Below are positions 8,514-16,289 of a stretch of DNA of 64,000 nt, piece by piece. The stretch's first letter is position 1; each line of letters opens with the position of its first letter. A model generated the notes under the pieces. That model did no database searches. It was not told the origin of the DNA and saw nothing but the letters and a program-made list of their open reading frames with translations. Source of the stretch: UKL13-2 sp947085425. GTDB lineage: Bacteria; Pseudomonadota; Gammaproteobacteria; Burkholderiales; Usitatibacteraceae. The position numbers and the translations under genes are program-made. Location: assembly GCA_947085425.1 (NCBI GenBank), contig CAMTWK010000028.1, positions 62,001 to 126,000 on the forward strand. The letters are read 5' to 3'.

Positions 8514-9479
8514 TCAGCGCGGTACAGCAGACGTGCGCGGCGTCTTGGCAAGAAACGCTTGAATCGTTGGGTAGGCCAAATTTAGCTTGAGCATGGTTTT
8601 CATCCGCACATTTTGAATGCGCCTTGATTCATTCAGAAACGATGCGGTGACAGGGTTGACGCGGGCTAAAAATTCCGTCCGCGACACGCGGGAAGGCCGG
8701 TCGATTTGAAAATGATCGGCCAGCAAATCAAGATAGTCGCCGACCTTCAAATCGCTGTCATCCACCACGTTTAATATTTGATTGTTGGTCAGCGCCATCG
8801 CTGCCATACACGCCGCGGCCAAATCGTCGGCATGAATATGATTCGTATAAGAATCTTCGTTGGTAAAAATGGACGGGGTTCCGGATCGAATGCGATCCAA
8901 CGGTAGCCGTTCAATCGCGTAAATGCCCGGTGCACGCAGGATGATCAAATTGACCTCGTGCATGGCGGCCCACGCTTGTAAACATTGTTCGGCATCGACC
9001 CTGCGTTTGGCGCGGTCTGTTTGTGGATTGAGCGGACGGCTTTCATCAATGATCGCGCCCGCGCAGTCGCCATACACGCCGGTGGTGCTGATGTAGATGA
9101 GTTGTTTGAGGTGGTTGGTTGGCGAGGACACCAAGCCAGCTGTTAATGCAGAAATTAAATTGCGGGTATGGATGTCTTCCTGACCGGTACCGGGCGGGGG
9201 CGCAAAATGGAAAATGACCTCGAATTGGTTGGCTTGATGGCACAGCGTCGAAAGGCTGGTCAAATCGGCAAGATCGCCATACAAATGGCTTGCGCCAAGC
9301 AAATCGGCAGCGGTGCTGCGTTGTGGGTTGCGAATCAATGCGGTGACCGAATATTCAGGGGTGAATAGCCTTGTTAACCGCTTGCCGATGTCACCAAAGC
9401 CTGAAATAAGTATTTGGATTGCTTGTACCGGCACGATTTTAGATTTGGAAATTTTATGGTTTTGTATAATTAATTGCAT
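8514..9479 (-). CDS. NAD-dependent epimerase/dehydratase-like protein (atypical SDR)
   Basis: This 321-residue protein has an extended Rossmann fold with a nucleotide-binding loop GFGDIG near residues 28-33 and the YISTTGVYGD segment typical of the YeeZ-like atypical short-chain dehydrogenases. The usual YxxxK catalytic pair is not conserved: the equivalent stretch reads DRAKRRVDAEQ. NHIHADDLAAACMAAM resembles the family's conserved C-terminal substrate-domain motif. The substrate is unknown. The first 18 residues before QAIQILISGFG may be surplus: the ATG has no obvious ribosome site, and a GTG 16 codons downstream is an alternative start. It converges with fxsA across a 45-bp gap. Confidence 0.8.
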   Translation of the reverse strand: MQLIIQNHKISKSKIVPVQAIQILISGFGDIGKRLTRLFTPEYSVTALIRNPQRSTAADLLGASHLYGDLADLTSLSTLCHQANQFEVIFHFAPPPGTGQEDIHTRNLISALTAGLVSSPTNHLKQLIYISTTGVYGDCAGAIIDESRPLNPQTDRAKRRVDAEQCLQAWAAMHEVNLIILRAPGIYAIERLPLDRIRSGTPSIFTNEDSYTNHIHADDLAAACMAAMALTNNQILNVVDDSDLKVGDYLDLLADHFQIDRPSRVSRTEFLARVNPVTASFLNESRRIQNVRMKTMLKLNLAYPTIQAFLAKTPRTSAVPR

Positions 9480-9603
9480 GTTATATTGTTAACGTCTGTT
9501 AATTGCTGATTGGGCGTTTCACCCACAGCGCTCGTCTTTTCATTCCACAGACAACAATTAGTTTTTTCATCAATTTTCAAAATACAATCATATTGGTGCC
9601 GCC

Positions 9604-10086
9604 ATGAATAGACGCAATTTTCTTCGTGACACAATCATTCCAGCAGCCATCGTGGGTACCGCGTGTCTTCCAGCCATCGCGTTTGAGCAAACACCTGATG
9701 AACCAATGAGCGGTGCTCAACTACTAATAATTTTGCAGACGGCAGAAAGCGCCTTAAATGGGTTACCTCCACCAGGCACTTTAACGCTCAACTCATTTGC
9801 AGAAGTAGAAGCAACAATTAGACAAACGGCTGGAGAGTCGGAAGTGAATATGTTCAAAGATGGCTTCTTTGGATTGGGAGACGCAGCGAATTGGGCCGGA
9901 GCATGTGCAGGTGGAGGTATTTTGGGGCAAACTCGCTTAACGCGAGCCGGCACGATCGCGTTGGCGCGGGTTTGTATTGGTTTTGGGTGGTCGTTCATGA
10001 TCGGCTGGAATGCGGGAACTGTTATTTATGTTGTCACGACCAATAGTTGGCTTTACTATCGGACTCCACGGGTTGCAGGCAGTTAA
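9604..10086 (+). CDS. Unrecognised exported protein with Tat-like leader
   Basis: I do not recognise this 160-residue protein. It starts MNRRNFLRDTIIP, which fits a twin-arginine (RRxFLR) signal, followed by a hydrophobic stretch ending in LPAIA-F, a plausible signal peptidase site near residue 26. The mature part has a polar half and then glycine-rich hydrophobic segments (about residues 95-110 and 120-145) that could insert in a membrane. The base composition is noticeably more AT-rich than the neighbouring housekeeping genes. The next gene, 37 bp downstream, encodes a small two-helix membrane protein, and a strong terminator follows, so the two look like a self-contained transcription unit. 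Confidence 0.6.
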   Translation: MNRRNFLRDTIIPAAIVGTACLPAIAFEQTPDEPMSGAQLLIILQTAESALNGLPPPGTLTLNSFAEVEATIRQTAGESEVNMFKDGFFGLGDAANWAGACAGGGILGQTRLTRAGTIALARVCIGFGWSFMIGWNAGTVIYVVTTNSWLYYRTPRVAGS

Positions 10087-10123
10087 CTATTGATGGAATA
10101 GTGAATTTTATGAAAGGTCGAAA

Positions 10124-10411
10124 ATGATTAATTTTCCGGTAACCATGAGCTTTCTCAGAAAGCACGAAACGGCCATTTTCTTTTTTCTAGCCGGCTTTTT
10201 CGTTGCGCGGACTCCTGAGATATTTGCAAAATTGATTTTGGGCGCTGATTTTTTGATTAAGATTTCAGGTCAAGGTGATGTAGTGCTAATTACCCTTTAT
10301 ATCTTGCCAGCTTTATTGGTCGCTATGTTGGCGGTAGTTGCATACCGAGCAGAACGTCATAAGCTTTTGCAAGAAAATGCAGAAGACAACAATGAATTGC
10401 ACATTTCGTAA
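10124..10411 (+). CDS. Small two-helix membrane protein, unknown function
   Basis: This is a 95-residue predicted inner-membrane protein with hydrophobic segments at about residues 18-36 (AIFFFLAGFFVARTPEIF) and 50-77 (VVLITLYILPALLVAMLAVVAY), ending in a charged tail. The start has an AAAGG-like ribosome site; a second in-frame ATG seven codons later is possible. The composition is AT-rich like the gene upstream. I find no family resemblance. The pairing with the upstream exported protein, and the terminator 145 bp downstream, suggest that the two are expressed together. Confidence 0.55.
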   Translation: MINFPVTMSFLRKHETAIFFFLAGFFVARTPEIFAKLILGADFLIKISGQGDVVLITLYILPALLVAMLAVVAYRAERHKLLQENAEDNNELHIS

Positions 10412-10554
10412 TTTAAATTCCACTTGCTGCTTTGCGGCTGCACGCAAATTCTTAAATCGACTTAAACTGAATTTGCATTCATAACACTTTCAACAAGCTA
10501 AGACCGGAACCAAGGACTACGCTGAGAATAAATCCGCGACACGAAATTTAAACC

Positions 10555-10603
10555 GTAATAAAACAAAAAAGGCACCGAATCGGCGCCTTTTTTGTTTTAT
10601 TAC
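10555..10603. terminator. Strong bidirectional rho-independent terminator
   Basis: A perfect 19-bp inverted repeat (GTAATAAAACAAAAAAGGC and its complement) encloses a smaller CCG/CGG stem. The GC core is flanked by A6 on the left and T6 on the right, so it can stop transcription in both directions. It ends the exported-protein/small-membrane-protein unit and insulates the reductase gene that starts 98 bp further on. Confidence 0.9.
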
Positions 10604-10701
10604 CTCGGATCGGATTCGCCTTTGTCATTCGGTCAAAGTATAGTGGACGCCTTCAACATCTGCCCCACCTCTTTGCCTTATGGCACCATCGAAATTGAAA
10701 T

Positions 10702-11727
10702 ATGTCTACTGAATTTACCATTACCCTGCAACCGTCCGGCCACACGTTTACTGCCCAATCCGACGAATCCGTTTTAGACGCCGCACTCCGCCAGGGAATC
10801 GGCCTGCCTTATGGTTGCCGCAATGGCGCCTGTGGATCGTGCAAAGGTAAACTTATTTCCGGAGACTTTGACTACGGCCAATATCAGGAACGGACATTAC
10901 GTCCTGAAGAAAAAGCCGCCGGAAAGGCGCTGTTTTGTGTGGGCAAAGCGTGCTCCGATTTAACCTTGGAGGTTAAGGAAATAGGTGGCACCGGTGATAT
11001 TCAGATTCGTACCCTGCCGTGCCGGGTCGAGAAGGTTGAAAAACCGGTTGCTGATGTGGCGCTGTTATCCCTCAAATTGCCGGCCCAGGAACGATTGCAA
11101 TATTTGGCGGGTCAATACATTGATGTTTTGCTCAAGGATGGGAAACGCCGCAGTTTCTCCATCGCCAATGCACCGCACCTGGACCAAAATGTCGAGCTGC
11201 ACATCCGCCACATTCCAGACGGACAATTCACCAGTTTTGTCTTCAATGAAATGCGCGACCGGGCGATTTTGCGATTCGAAGGTCCGCTGGGTACGTTTTT
11301 TTTGCGCGAAGACTCAGACAAGCCGATCATCTTTGTTGCCGGTGGTACCGGTTTTGCGCCGATCAAGGCGATGTTGGAGCACGCATTTTTTAAACACTTT
11401 GACCGGGAAATGGTTCTGTACTGGGGCTGTCGAAGTCAAGATGATTTGTACATGGCCGCATTGCCAGCACAATGGGCCAGAGAGTATCCGCACTTTACGT
11501 TTATCCCGGTTTTATCGGACGCCAAAGCGGAGGATAATTGGCTGGGACGAAGTGGATTTGTTCATCAAGCGGTCGTGGATGATTTTGACTCGCTTGCTGG
11601 ATATCAAATTTATGCGTGCGGTGCACCGGTGATGATCGATACCGCCAAAAAAGCGTTTCTTGAGCGTAATCTGCCTGAAGAAGAATTTTTCGCGGATTCA
11701 TTCACCTATTCAACCGAACCCCATTAG
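10702..11727 (+). CDS. 2Fe-2S/FAD/NAD(P)H reductase (CDP-6-deoxy-glucoseen reductase-like)
   Basis: This 341-residue electron-transfer flavoprotein has three parts. A plant-type 2Fe-2S ferredoxin domain spans residues 1-95, with cluster cysteines 39, 44, 47 and 79. An FAD-binding domain around 100-195 contains the RSFSIAN flavin motif. A NAD(P)H-binding domain follows, with the VAGGTGFAPIKAM loop and a YACGAPVM segment. Its layout matches proteins annotated as CDP-6-deoxy-delta-3,4-glucoseen reductase (AscD-like) in betaproteobacteria. No sugar-nucleotide genes are nearby, so that substrate is unsupported and it may serve another oxygenase or dehydratase. The gene stands alone, with the peroxiredoxin gene 50 bp downstream. 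Confidence 0.85.
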   Translation: MSTEFTITLQPSGHTFTAQSDESVLDAALRQGIGLPYGCRNGACGSCKGKLISGDFDYGQYQERTLRPEEKAAGKALFCVGKACSDLTLEVKEIGGTGDIQIRTLPCRVEKVEKPVADVALLSLKLPAQERLQYLAGQYIDVLLKDGKRRSFSIANAPHLDQNVELHIRHIPDGQFTSFVFNEMRDRAILRFEGPLGTFFLREDSDKPIIFVAGGTGFAPIKAMLEHAFFKHFDREMVLYWGCRSQDDLYMAALPAQWAREYPHFTFIPVLSDAKAEDNWLGRSGFVHQAVVDDFDSLAGYQIYACGAPVMIDTAKKAFLERNLPEEEFFADSFTYSTEPH

Positions 11728-11777
11728 CAGTTCAATTTTTTCGAATTACCTTGGCGGCAATTTTTCAGGAGACAAAA

Positions 11778-12278
11778 ATGATCAAAGCAGGCGACACACT
11801 ACCTAACGGCACTCTCAGCGAATTTATTGCAGTTGAAACAGCAGGCTGTGCGCTGGGCCCAAATAATTTTCAAGTGAACGATTTGGTGAAAGGCAAAAAA
11901 ATCGTTATTTTTGGCCTGCCCGGCGCGTTCACGCCCACTTGCTCGGCGCAACACGTACCCGGTTATCTTGCCCATTACAACGATTTCAAAGCTAAAGGGG
12001 TCGATGAAATTTGGTGTGTTTCCGTCAATGACGCGTATGTAATGGGCGCTTGGGCGAAGGACCAAAACGTCGGCGCGAAAATTCGTATGTTGGGTGATGG
12101 TGCCGCTGCCTGGACCAAGGCGCTCGGTTTGGAACTTGACCTGTCCGCCAAAAATTTTGGTTTGCGTATGCAACGTTGTGCGATGGTGGTCGACAACGGC
12201 GTTGTCAAATCGGTACATGTTGAGGCGGGCGGCAAGTTCGAAGTGTCCGACGCCAAATCGATGTTGGCACAGGTTTAA
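11778..12278 (+). CDS. Peroxiredoxin, Prx5-like (AhpC/TSA superfamily)
   Basis: This 166-residue cytoplasmic thiol peroxidase reduces hydrogen peroxide and organic hydroperoxides. The peroxidatic cysteine is Cys55 in the GLPGAFTPTCSAQHVPGYL segment, which is diagnostic for the Prx5 group. The later segments VSVNDAYVMGAWAKD and LGLELDLSAKNFG also fit. I chose the ATG preceded by AGGAGA at 6-nt spacing; a frame extending nine codons upstream lacks such a site. The stop codon is followed three bases later by the argC start, so the two genes are probably cotranscribed. Confidence 0.93.
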   Translation: MIKAGDTLPNGTLSEFIAVETAGCALGPNNFQVNDLVKGKKIVIFGLPGAFTPTCSAQHVPGYLAHYNDFKAKGVDEIWCVSVNDAYVMGAWAKDQNVGAKIRMLGDGAAAWTKALGLELDLSAKNFGLRMQRCAMVVDNGVVKSVHVEAGGKFEVSDAKSMLAQV

Positions 12279-12281
12279 AAA

Positions 12282-13205
12282 ATGTCGCAACCGGCCATCT
12301 TTATCGACGGTGAACACGGCACCACGGGCCTGTTGATTCGTGAGTTGTTGCTGGCGCGTGGTGGCATCGAGGTGGTCAGTATCGCGGCGGACAAACGCAA
12401 GGATTTGAACGAACGCAAGCGGTTGCTGAATGCGGTGGATTTGGCCGTTTTGTGTTTGCCTGATGACGCGGCGCGTGAATCGGTGGCAATGATTAACAAT
12501 GCCAACACCCGTGTGCTCGATGCATCCACTGCGCATCGGGTTTTGCCGGACTGGACGTTTGGCTTTGCCGAATTGGATCGTCATCAGGCGCAACACATCC
12601 GCCAATCGCGGCGGGTCGCCAATCCAGGTTGTTGGTCCACATGTTTTATCGCGTTGGTCAAACCGTTGATTGATGCCGGTCTGATGCCGGCTGATTTTCC
12701 GATTACCGCCTGGGGGGTATCCGGTTATTCCGGTGGCGGGCGGCAAATGATCGAAGACTTTGAGGCGTCAACCAATCAGACCAAATTTATCGCCTATGGC
12801 TTGGCTTTGGCCCACAAACATTTGCCGGAGATGCAGAAGTTCACGGGATTAAATCGCGCCCCCCTTTTTACACCTTCCGTGGGTAATTTTCGCCAGGGTA
12901 TGTTGCTACAGGTGCCGGTGAATTGCTGGGCGCTGCCAAAAAAAGTGAGTGGACAGCTGTTGCGCGACACACTCGCCGCCCATTACTCAGGATGTTCCAA
13001 TGTTGATGTCCAGCCGTACAGCAGTCAGCCACCGGCCGAGATCAATCCTGAAGCCCTCAACGATACCAATCGTCTTGAGTTATTTGTTTTTGATAATGCA
13101 AAAAGTGAGCAGGCGATATTGCTGGCGCGACTCGATAACCTCGGCAAGGGTGCCGGTCGTGCCGCGTTGCAAAATATTGAGCTTATGTTAGGGCTGGTGC
13201 CCTAA
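12282..13205 (+). CDS. argC: N-acetyl-gamma-glutamyl-phosphate reductase, type 2 (ArgC)
   Basis: This enzyme performs the NADPH-dependent reduction of N-acetylglutamyl phosphate in arginine synthesis. The 307-residue length and the opening FIDGEHGTTGLLIRELL (nucleotide loop) identify the shorter type 2 ArgC rather than the 340-residue type 1. The catalytic cysteine is Cys117 in VANPGCWST; the GVSGYSGGGRQMIEDFE and KHLPEMQKFTGL segments are also family features. It starts 3 bp after the peroxiredoxin stop. Its stop codon lies directly against a 140-bp palindromic element. Confidence 0.93.
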   Translation: MSQPAIFIDGEHGTTGLLIRELLLARGGIEVVSIAADKRKDLNERKRLLNAVDLAVLCLPDDAARESVAMINNANTRVLDASTAHRVLPDWTFGFAELDRHQAQHIRQSRRVANPGCWSTCFIALVKPLIDAGLMPADFPITAWGVSGYSGGGRQMIEDFEASTNQTKFIAYGLALAHKHLPEMQKFTGLNRAPLFTPSVGNFRQGMLLQVPVNCWALPKKVSGQLLRDTLAAHYSGCSNVDVQPYSSQPPAEINPEALNDTNRLELFVFDNAKSEQAILLARLDNLGKGAGRAALQNIELMLGLVP

Positions 13206-13345
13206 CAGTTTGTTGAAATTTTGCTGCGCTCGGTGATGCGGCGTTGGCAAGCGGCTCAAAATCCTCATGTATACCGCATACATTCCGGTTTTTCGCCGCT
13301 TTCCGCCTTGCCTGACCTTCGCTCGCGACGAATTTCAACAAACTG
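13206..13345. repeat. MITE-like 140-bp imperfect palindrome after argC
   Basis: The ends are perfect 15-bp inverted repeats (CAGTTTGTTGAAATT at 13206-13220, complement at 13331-13345). The inside is also palindromic with mismatches: GGC...AAGCGGC..AAAA..CC..ATGTAT pairs with the other half around position 13275. A 4-bp CTAA directly flanks both ends (13202-13205 and 13346-13349), like a target-site duplication; the left copy includes the argC TAA stop. No protein is encoded. It looks like a non-autonomous mobile or dispersed intergenic repeat, and as RNA it would fold into a long hairpin that could end or stabilise argC mRNA. Confidence 0.65.
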
Positions 13346-13353
13346 CTAACCTG

Positions 13354-13390
13354 CATATAAAAATAAAACTCGCCTATTTGCGGGTGAGTT
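13354..13390 (-). terminator. Rho-independent terminator of the xth transcript
   Basis: Read on the minus strand, an 8-bp stem (AACTCACC with GGCGAGTT, one G-U pair) is followed by TTTATTTTTATAT. It lies 41 bp beyond the xth stop codon and would end the leftward yqgE-to-xth transcript. Confidence 0.7.
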
Positions 13391-13430
13391 GAGCCATAAA
13401 TGTCTCAAAGCGGGCGTCAGTAGCTGAGTT

Positions 13431-14198
13431 TCAATTTTTGAAGGTGGTGATCACCGGTGTGTGATCCGATGGCCGCTCAAGTTTGCGGGGCGCGACATCT
13501 ATCACCGAGCCGCTGGTCGCCGCCGCCAAATTCTTAGTTAACAAAATGTGATCAATACGCATGCCCAGATTACGTCTGAAGCCATGCATCCGATAATCCC
13601 ACCAGGTAAAGCTTTTTTCGGGTTGTTCAAACATTCGAAAACTGTCGGTGAGGCCAAGTTCAATCAAGCCAAAAAAATGTGCACGCTCGGCATCGGTGCA
13701 TAAAACCTGCCCCGCCCATGCCGCCGGGTCATGGGTGTCGCGGTCTTCCGGCGCGATGTTGTAATCACCCAATAAAGCGACATCGCCGAAGGTGGCGATT
13801 TCATTGGCCATATAAGAGCGCAACGCGGTCAGCCAGGCCAGTTTGTATTGATACTTGTCCGAGTCGACACTCTGGCCGTTGACGATGTAAACATTCACAA
13901 TCCGCACGCCGTTGATGGTTGCGGCGATCACACGTTTTTGTGGGTCGTCAAAATCGGGCATGTCGCGGCTGATGTCTTCAGGCTTGGCGCGGGACAAGAT
14001 GGCCACGCCGTTGTATGTTTTTTGACCATTAAAAACCGCGAAATAGCCGGCGTCTTCAATTGCCGCCGATGGAAATTTGCTGTCTTCCAATTTCAGCTCT
14101 TGTAGACACAACACATCGACGGGGGAGGTCTTCAGCCACTCAAGCACATGTGGCAGTCGTACATTTAGCGAGTTGACGTTCCAGGTGGCAATATCCAT
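13431..14198 (-). CDS. xth: Exodeoxyribonuclease III (Xth)
   Basis: This DNA-repair AP endonuclease and 3'-5' exonuclease of the EEP superfamily has 255 residues. Visible motifs are the opening ATWNVNSLNVRLPHVLEWL, the metal-binding LQELKLED, LLGDYNIAPEDRD (the Asp/Asn pair), the TWWDYR segment and the C-terminal RIDHILLT and ERPSDHTPVI with the catalytic Asp-His. It lies 8 bp downstream of prlC on the same strand, so it is probably the last gene of the long leftward unit before the terminator. Confidence 0.95.
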   Translation of the reverse strand: MDIATWNVNSLNVRLPHVLEWLKTSPVDVLCLQELKLEDSKFPSAAIEDAGYFAVFNGQKTYNGVAILSRAKPEDISRDMPDFDDPQKRVIAATINGVRIVNVYIVNGQSVDSDKYQYKLAWLTALRSYMANEIATFGDVALLGDYNIAPEDRDTHDPAAWAGQVLCTDAERAHFFGLIELGLTDSFRMFEQPEKSFTWWDYRMHGFRRNLGMRIDHILLTKNLAAATSGSVIDVAPRKLERPSDHTPVITTFKN

Positions 14199-14206
14199 AA
14201 ACCGTC

Positions 14207-16252
14207 CTATACCGCGAGTTTCATGCCGTAGTGGCGCAACAGGTGGGCAATTTCCGGTGGTCGACCGCGAAAGGCGATAAACGACTCCATCGCGCCACGA
14301 CTGCCGCCACGCGCCAGCACCTCACGGCGAAAACGCGTACCCGTTTCACGGCTGAGCACGCCCGCTTCTTCAAAGGCCGCAAAGGCATCGGCGGATAACA
14401 CTTCCGCCCACTTATAGCTGTAATATCCGGCCGCGTACCCACCGCCGAAAATATGCGTAAAGGCGTGCGGCATGCGATTGAATTCTGGATAGGGCACCAC
14501 CGCCACTGCAGTGCGTACACGCGTCACCAAGTCGAGAATATTTTCCCGATGAAAATCGAAATCGGTATGGGCAAGCATATCCAGCGTGGCAAACTCAAGC
14601 TGCCGCACAAATCCCATGCCGCTTTGAAAATTCTTGGCGGCGTTCATTTTGTCGAACAATTCACGTGGTAACGGCTCGCCCGTTTCAATGTGCGCCGTCA
14701 TGTGTCGTAATACATCCCACTCCCAGCAAAAATTTTCCATAAATTGCGATGGCAATTCGACTGCGTCCCACTCCACACCGCGAATGCCGGACACGGACAA
14801 CTCGTCCACCTCCGTCAACAGCTGGTGCAGGCCGTGGCCAAATTCATGAAAAAGCGTGATGACATGGTTGTGGGTGAATAACGCGGGACGCGGGTTGTCG
14901 TCGCGGCCTACAGGCGCGGGAAAATTGCAGGTCATGTACGCGACCGGATGTTGAATACCGCCGGCGATTTTTCGCCGGTTGATGGCGTCGTTCATCCAGG
15001 CACCGCCGCGCTTGTTTGGGCGCGCATACAGATCGAAATAGAACTGACCGATTAAATTGCCGTTTGCATCCATGACGTCATAAAACGAAACATCGATGTG
15101 CCAGGTTTCGGCCGTTGACTTGATGAAGGTCACACCATAAATGGCTTCCACCACCCGGAACAATCCGGCGATAACATTTTTTTCCTGGAAATATTGCTTC
15201 ACGTCGTTATCTGAAAAGGCGTAACGCTGCTCGCGCAATTTCTCGGAAACAAATGGCACATCCCAGGCATGAATGTCCGCCAGCCCCAAGTGGTCGTTGG
15301 CAAACGCGACCATATCCCGCCAATCGTTTTCTGCAAACGGTTTTGACTTCGCCGCCATCTCGCCCAAAAATTTGATAACGACTTTGGGGCTTTGTGCCAT
15401 TTTTGGCGCGAGCGAAACCTCTGCGTAATTTTTGTAACCCAGCAGTGCAGCCGACTCCGCCCGCAATTGCAAAATTTGCCTGATGATGTCGGTGTTGTCC
15501 CGTTTGATATCGGCACCCAATTCGGACGCACGGGTGACAAAAGCCTGATAGAGGGTGGCGCGCAACGGCTGATGCGCTGCAAATTGCATGACCGGCATAT
15601 ACGACGGCGCGTGCAGGGTAAATTTCCAGCCGCTCAAATTGTCTTGTTGGGCGGCCGCTCGCGCCGCATCAACACAATCTGCGGGCAAGCCTGCGAGCTG
15701 ACTTTCATCGGTCACCACATGGCAAAAATCATTGGTGGCATCCAATACATGATCATTAAACGTGGACATCAAGGTCGACAAAGCCTCCTGAATGGCCATA
15801 AAGCGCACTTTATTTTCGTCGGTCAGTTCTGCTCCGCCGAGCCGAAAGTCGCGAATTTGATTATCAAGCACACGTATTTGTGCGGCGCTCAACGACAACT
15901 TTTCTGCACAGGCGCGAATCTGTTTGTATTTGCCGAATAAGGATTCGTTTTGTGAAAGTGACGACCAAAATTGGGTGACAACCGGCAACATATTGTTATA
16001 GGTGTCACGCAAGGCCGGCGAATTCACCACGGCATTCAGGTGCGCCACCATTCCCCACGCGCGTGACAATTTTTCAGTCACGTTTTCAAGCGGGGTAATG
16101 ATATTGGCCCAGGTCGGTACATCGGTCGAGGTGGTAATCGCGGCAACACATTGCTCTGACTCGGCAATCAGTCCGCTGATGGCCGGCTGCACCAAGCCAG
16201 GTTGAAATGATTGAAAACGCGGCAGGCTGGAAAAATCGAGCAGACTATTCAT
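14207..16252 (-). CDS. prlC: Oligopeptidase A (M3 family metallopeptidase)
   Basis: This cytoplasmic zinc peptidase degrades small peptides, including cleaved signal peptides. At 681 residues it has the usual OpdA length. The zinc-binding HEFGH motif lies in the segment TLFHEFGHGLHQLLTE near residue 467, with the downstream glutamate in the VEWDAVELPSQFMENFCWE region; FGGGYAAGYYSYKWAEVLSADAF near the C-terminus is strongly conserved. The frame is open 42 codons further upstream, but homology begins at MNSLLDFSSLPRF, which also has a GGA ribosome site. It lies 37 bp downstream of pyrC'. Confidence 0.94.
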   Translation of the reverse strand: MNSLLDFSSLPRFQSFQPGLVQPAISGLIAESEQCVAAITTSTDVPTWANIITPLENVTEKLSRAWGMVAHLNAVVNSPALRDTYNNMLPVVTQFWSSLSQNESLFGKYKQIRACAEKLSLSAAQIRVLDNQIRDFRLGGAELTDENKVRFMAIQEALSTLMSTFNDHVLDATNDFCHVVTDESQLAGLPADCVDAARAAAQQDNLSGWKFTLHAPSYMPVMQFAAHQPLRATLYQAFVTRASELGADIKRDNTDIIRQILQLRAESAALLGYKNYAEVSLAPKMAQSPKVVIKFLGEMAAKSKPFAENDWRDMVAFANDHLGLADIHAWDVPFVSEKLREQRYAFSDNDVKQYFQEKNVIAGLFRVVEAIYGVTFIKSTAETWHIDVSFYDVMDANGNLIGQFYFDLYARPNKRGGAWMNDAINRRKIAGGIQHPVAYMTCNFPAPVGRDDNPRPALFTHNHVITLFHEFGHGLHQLLTEVDELSVSGIRGVEWDAVELPSQFMENFCWEWDVLRHMTAHIETGEPLPRELFDKMNAAKNFQSGMGFVRQLEFATLDMLAHTDFDFHRENILDLVTRVRTAVAVVPYPEFNRMPHAFTHIFGGGYAAGYYSYKWAEVLSADAFAAFEEAGVLSRETGTRFRREVLARGGSRGAMESFIAFRGRPPEIAHLLRHYGMKLAV

Positions 16253-16289
16253 GATCAAGTTCCAAAAAAAAGTGGCACGAGCTTCGCCG

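Noticed and set aside
11799..12746. A 315-codon open frame antisense to the peroxiredoxin and argC genes
   Set aside because: Both genes on the other strand are clear family members; the antisense product is rich in His, Arg and Gln with no motif, as expected for a mirror of coding DNA.
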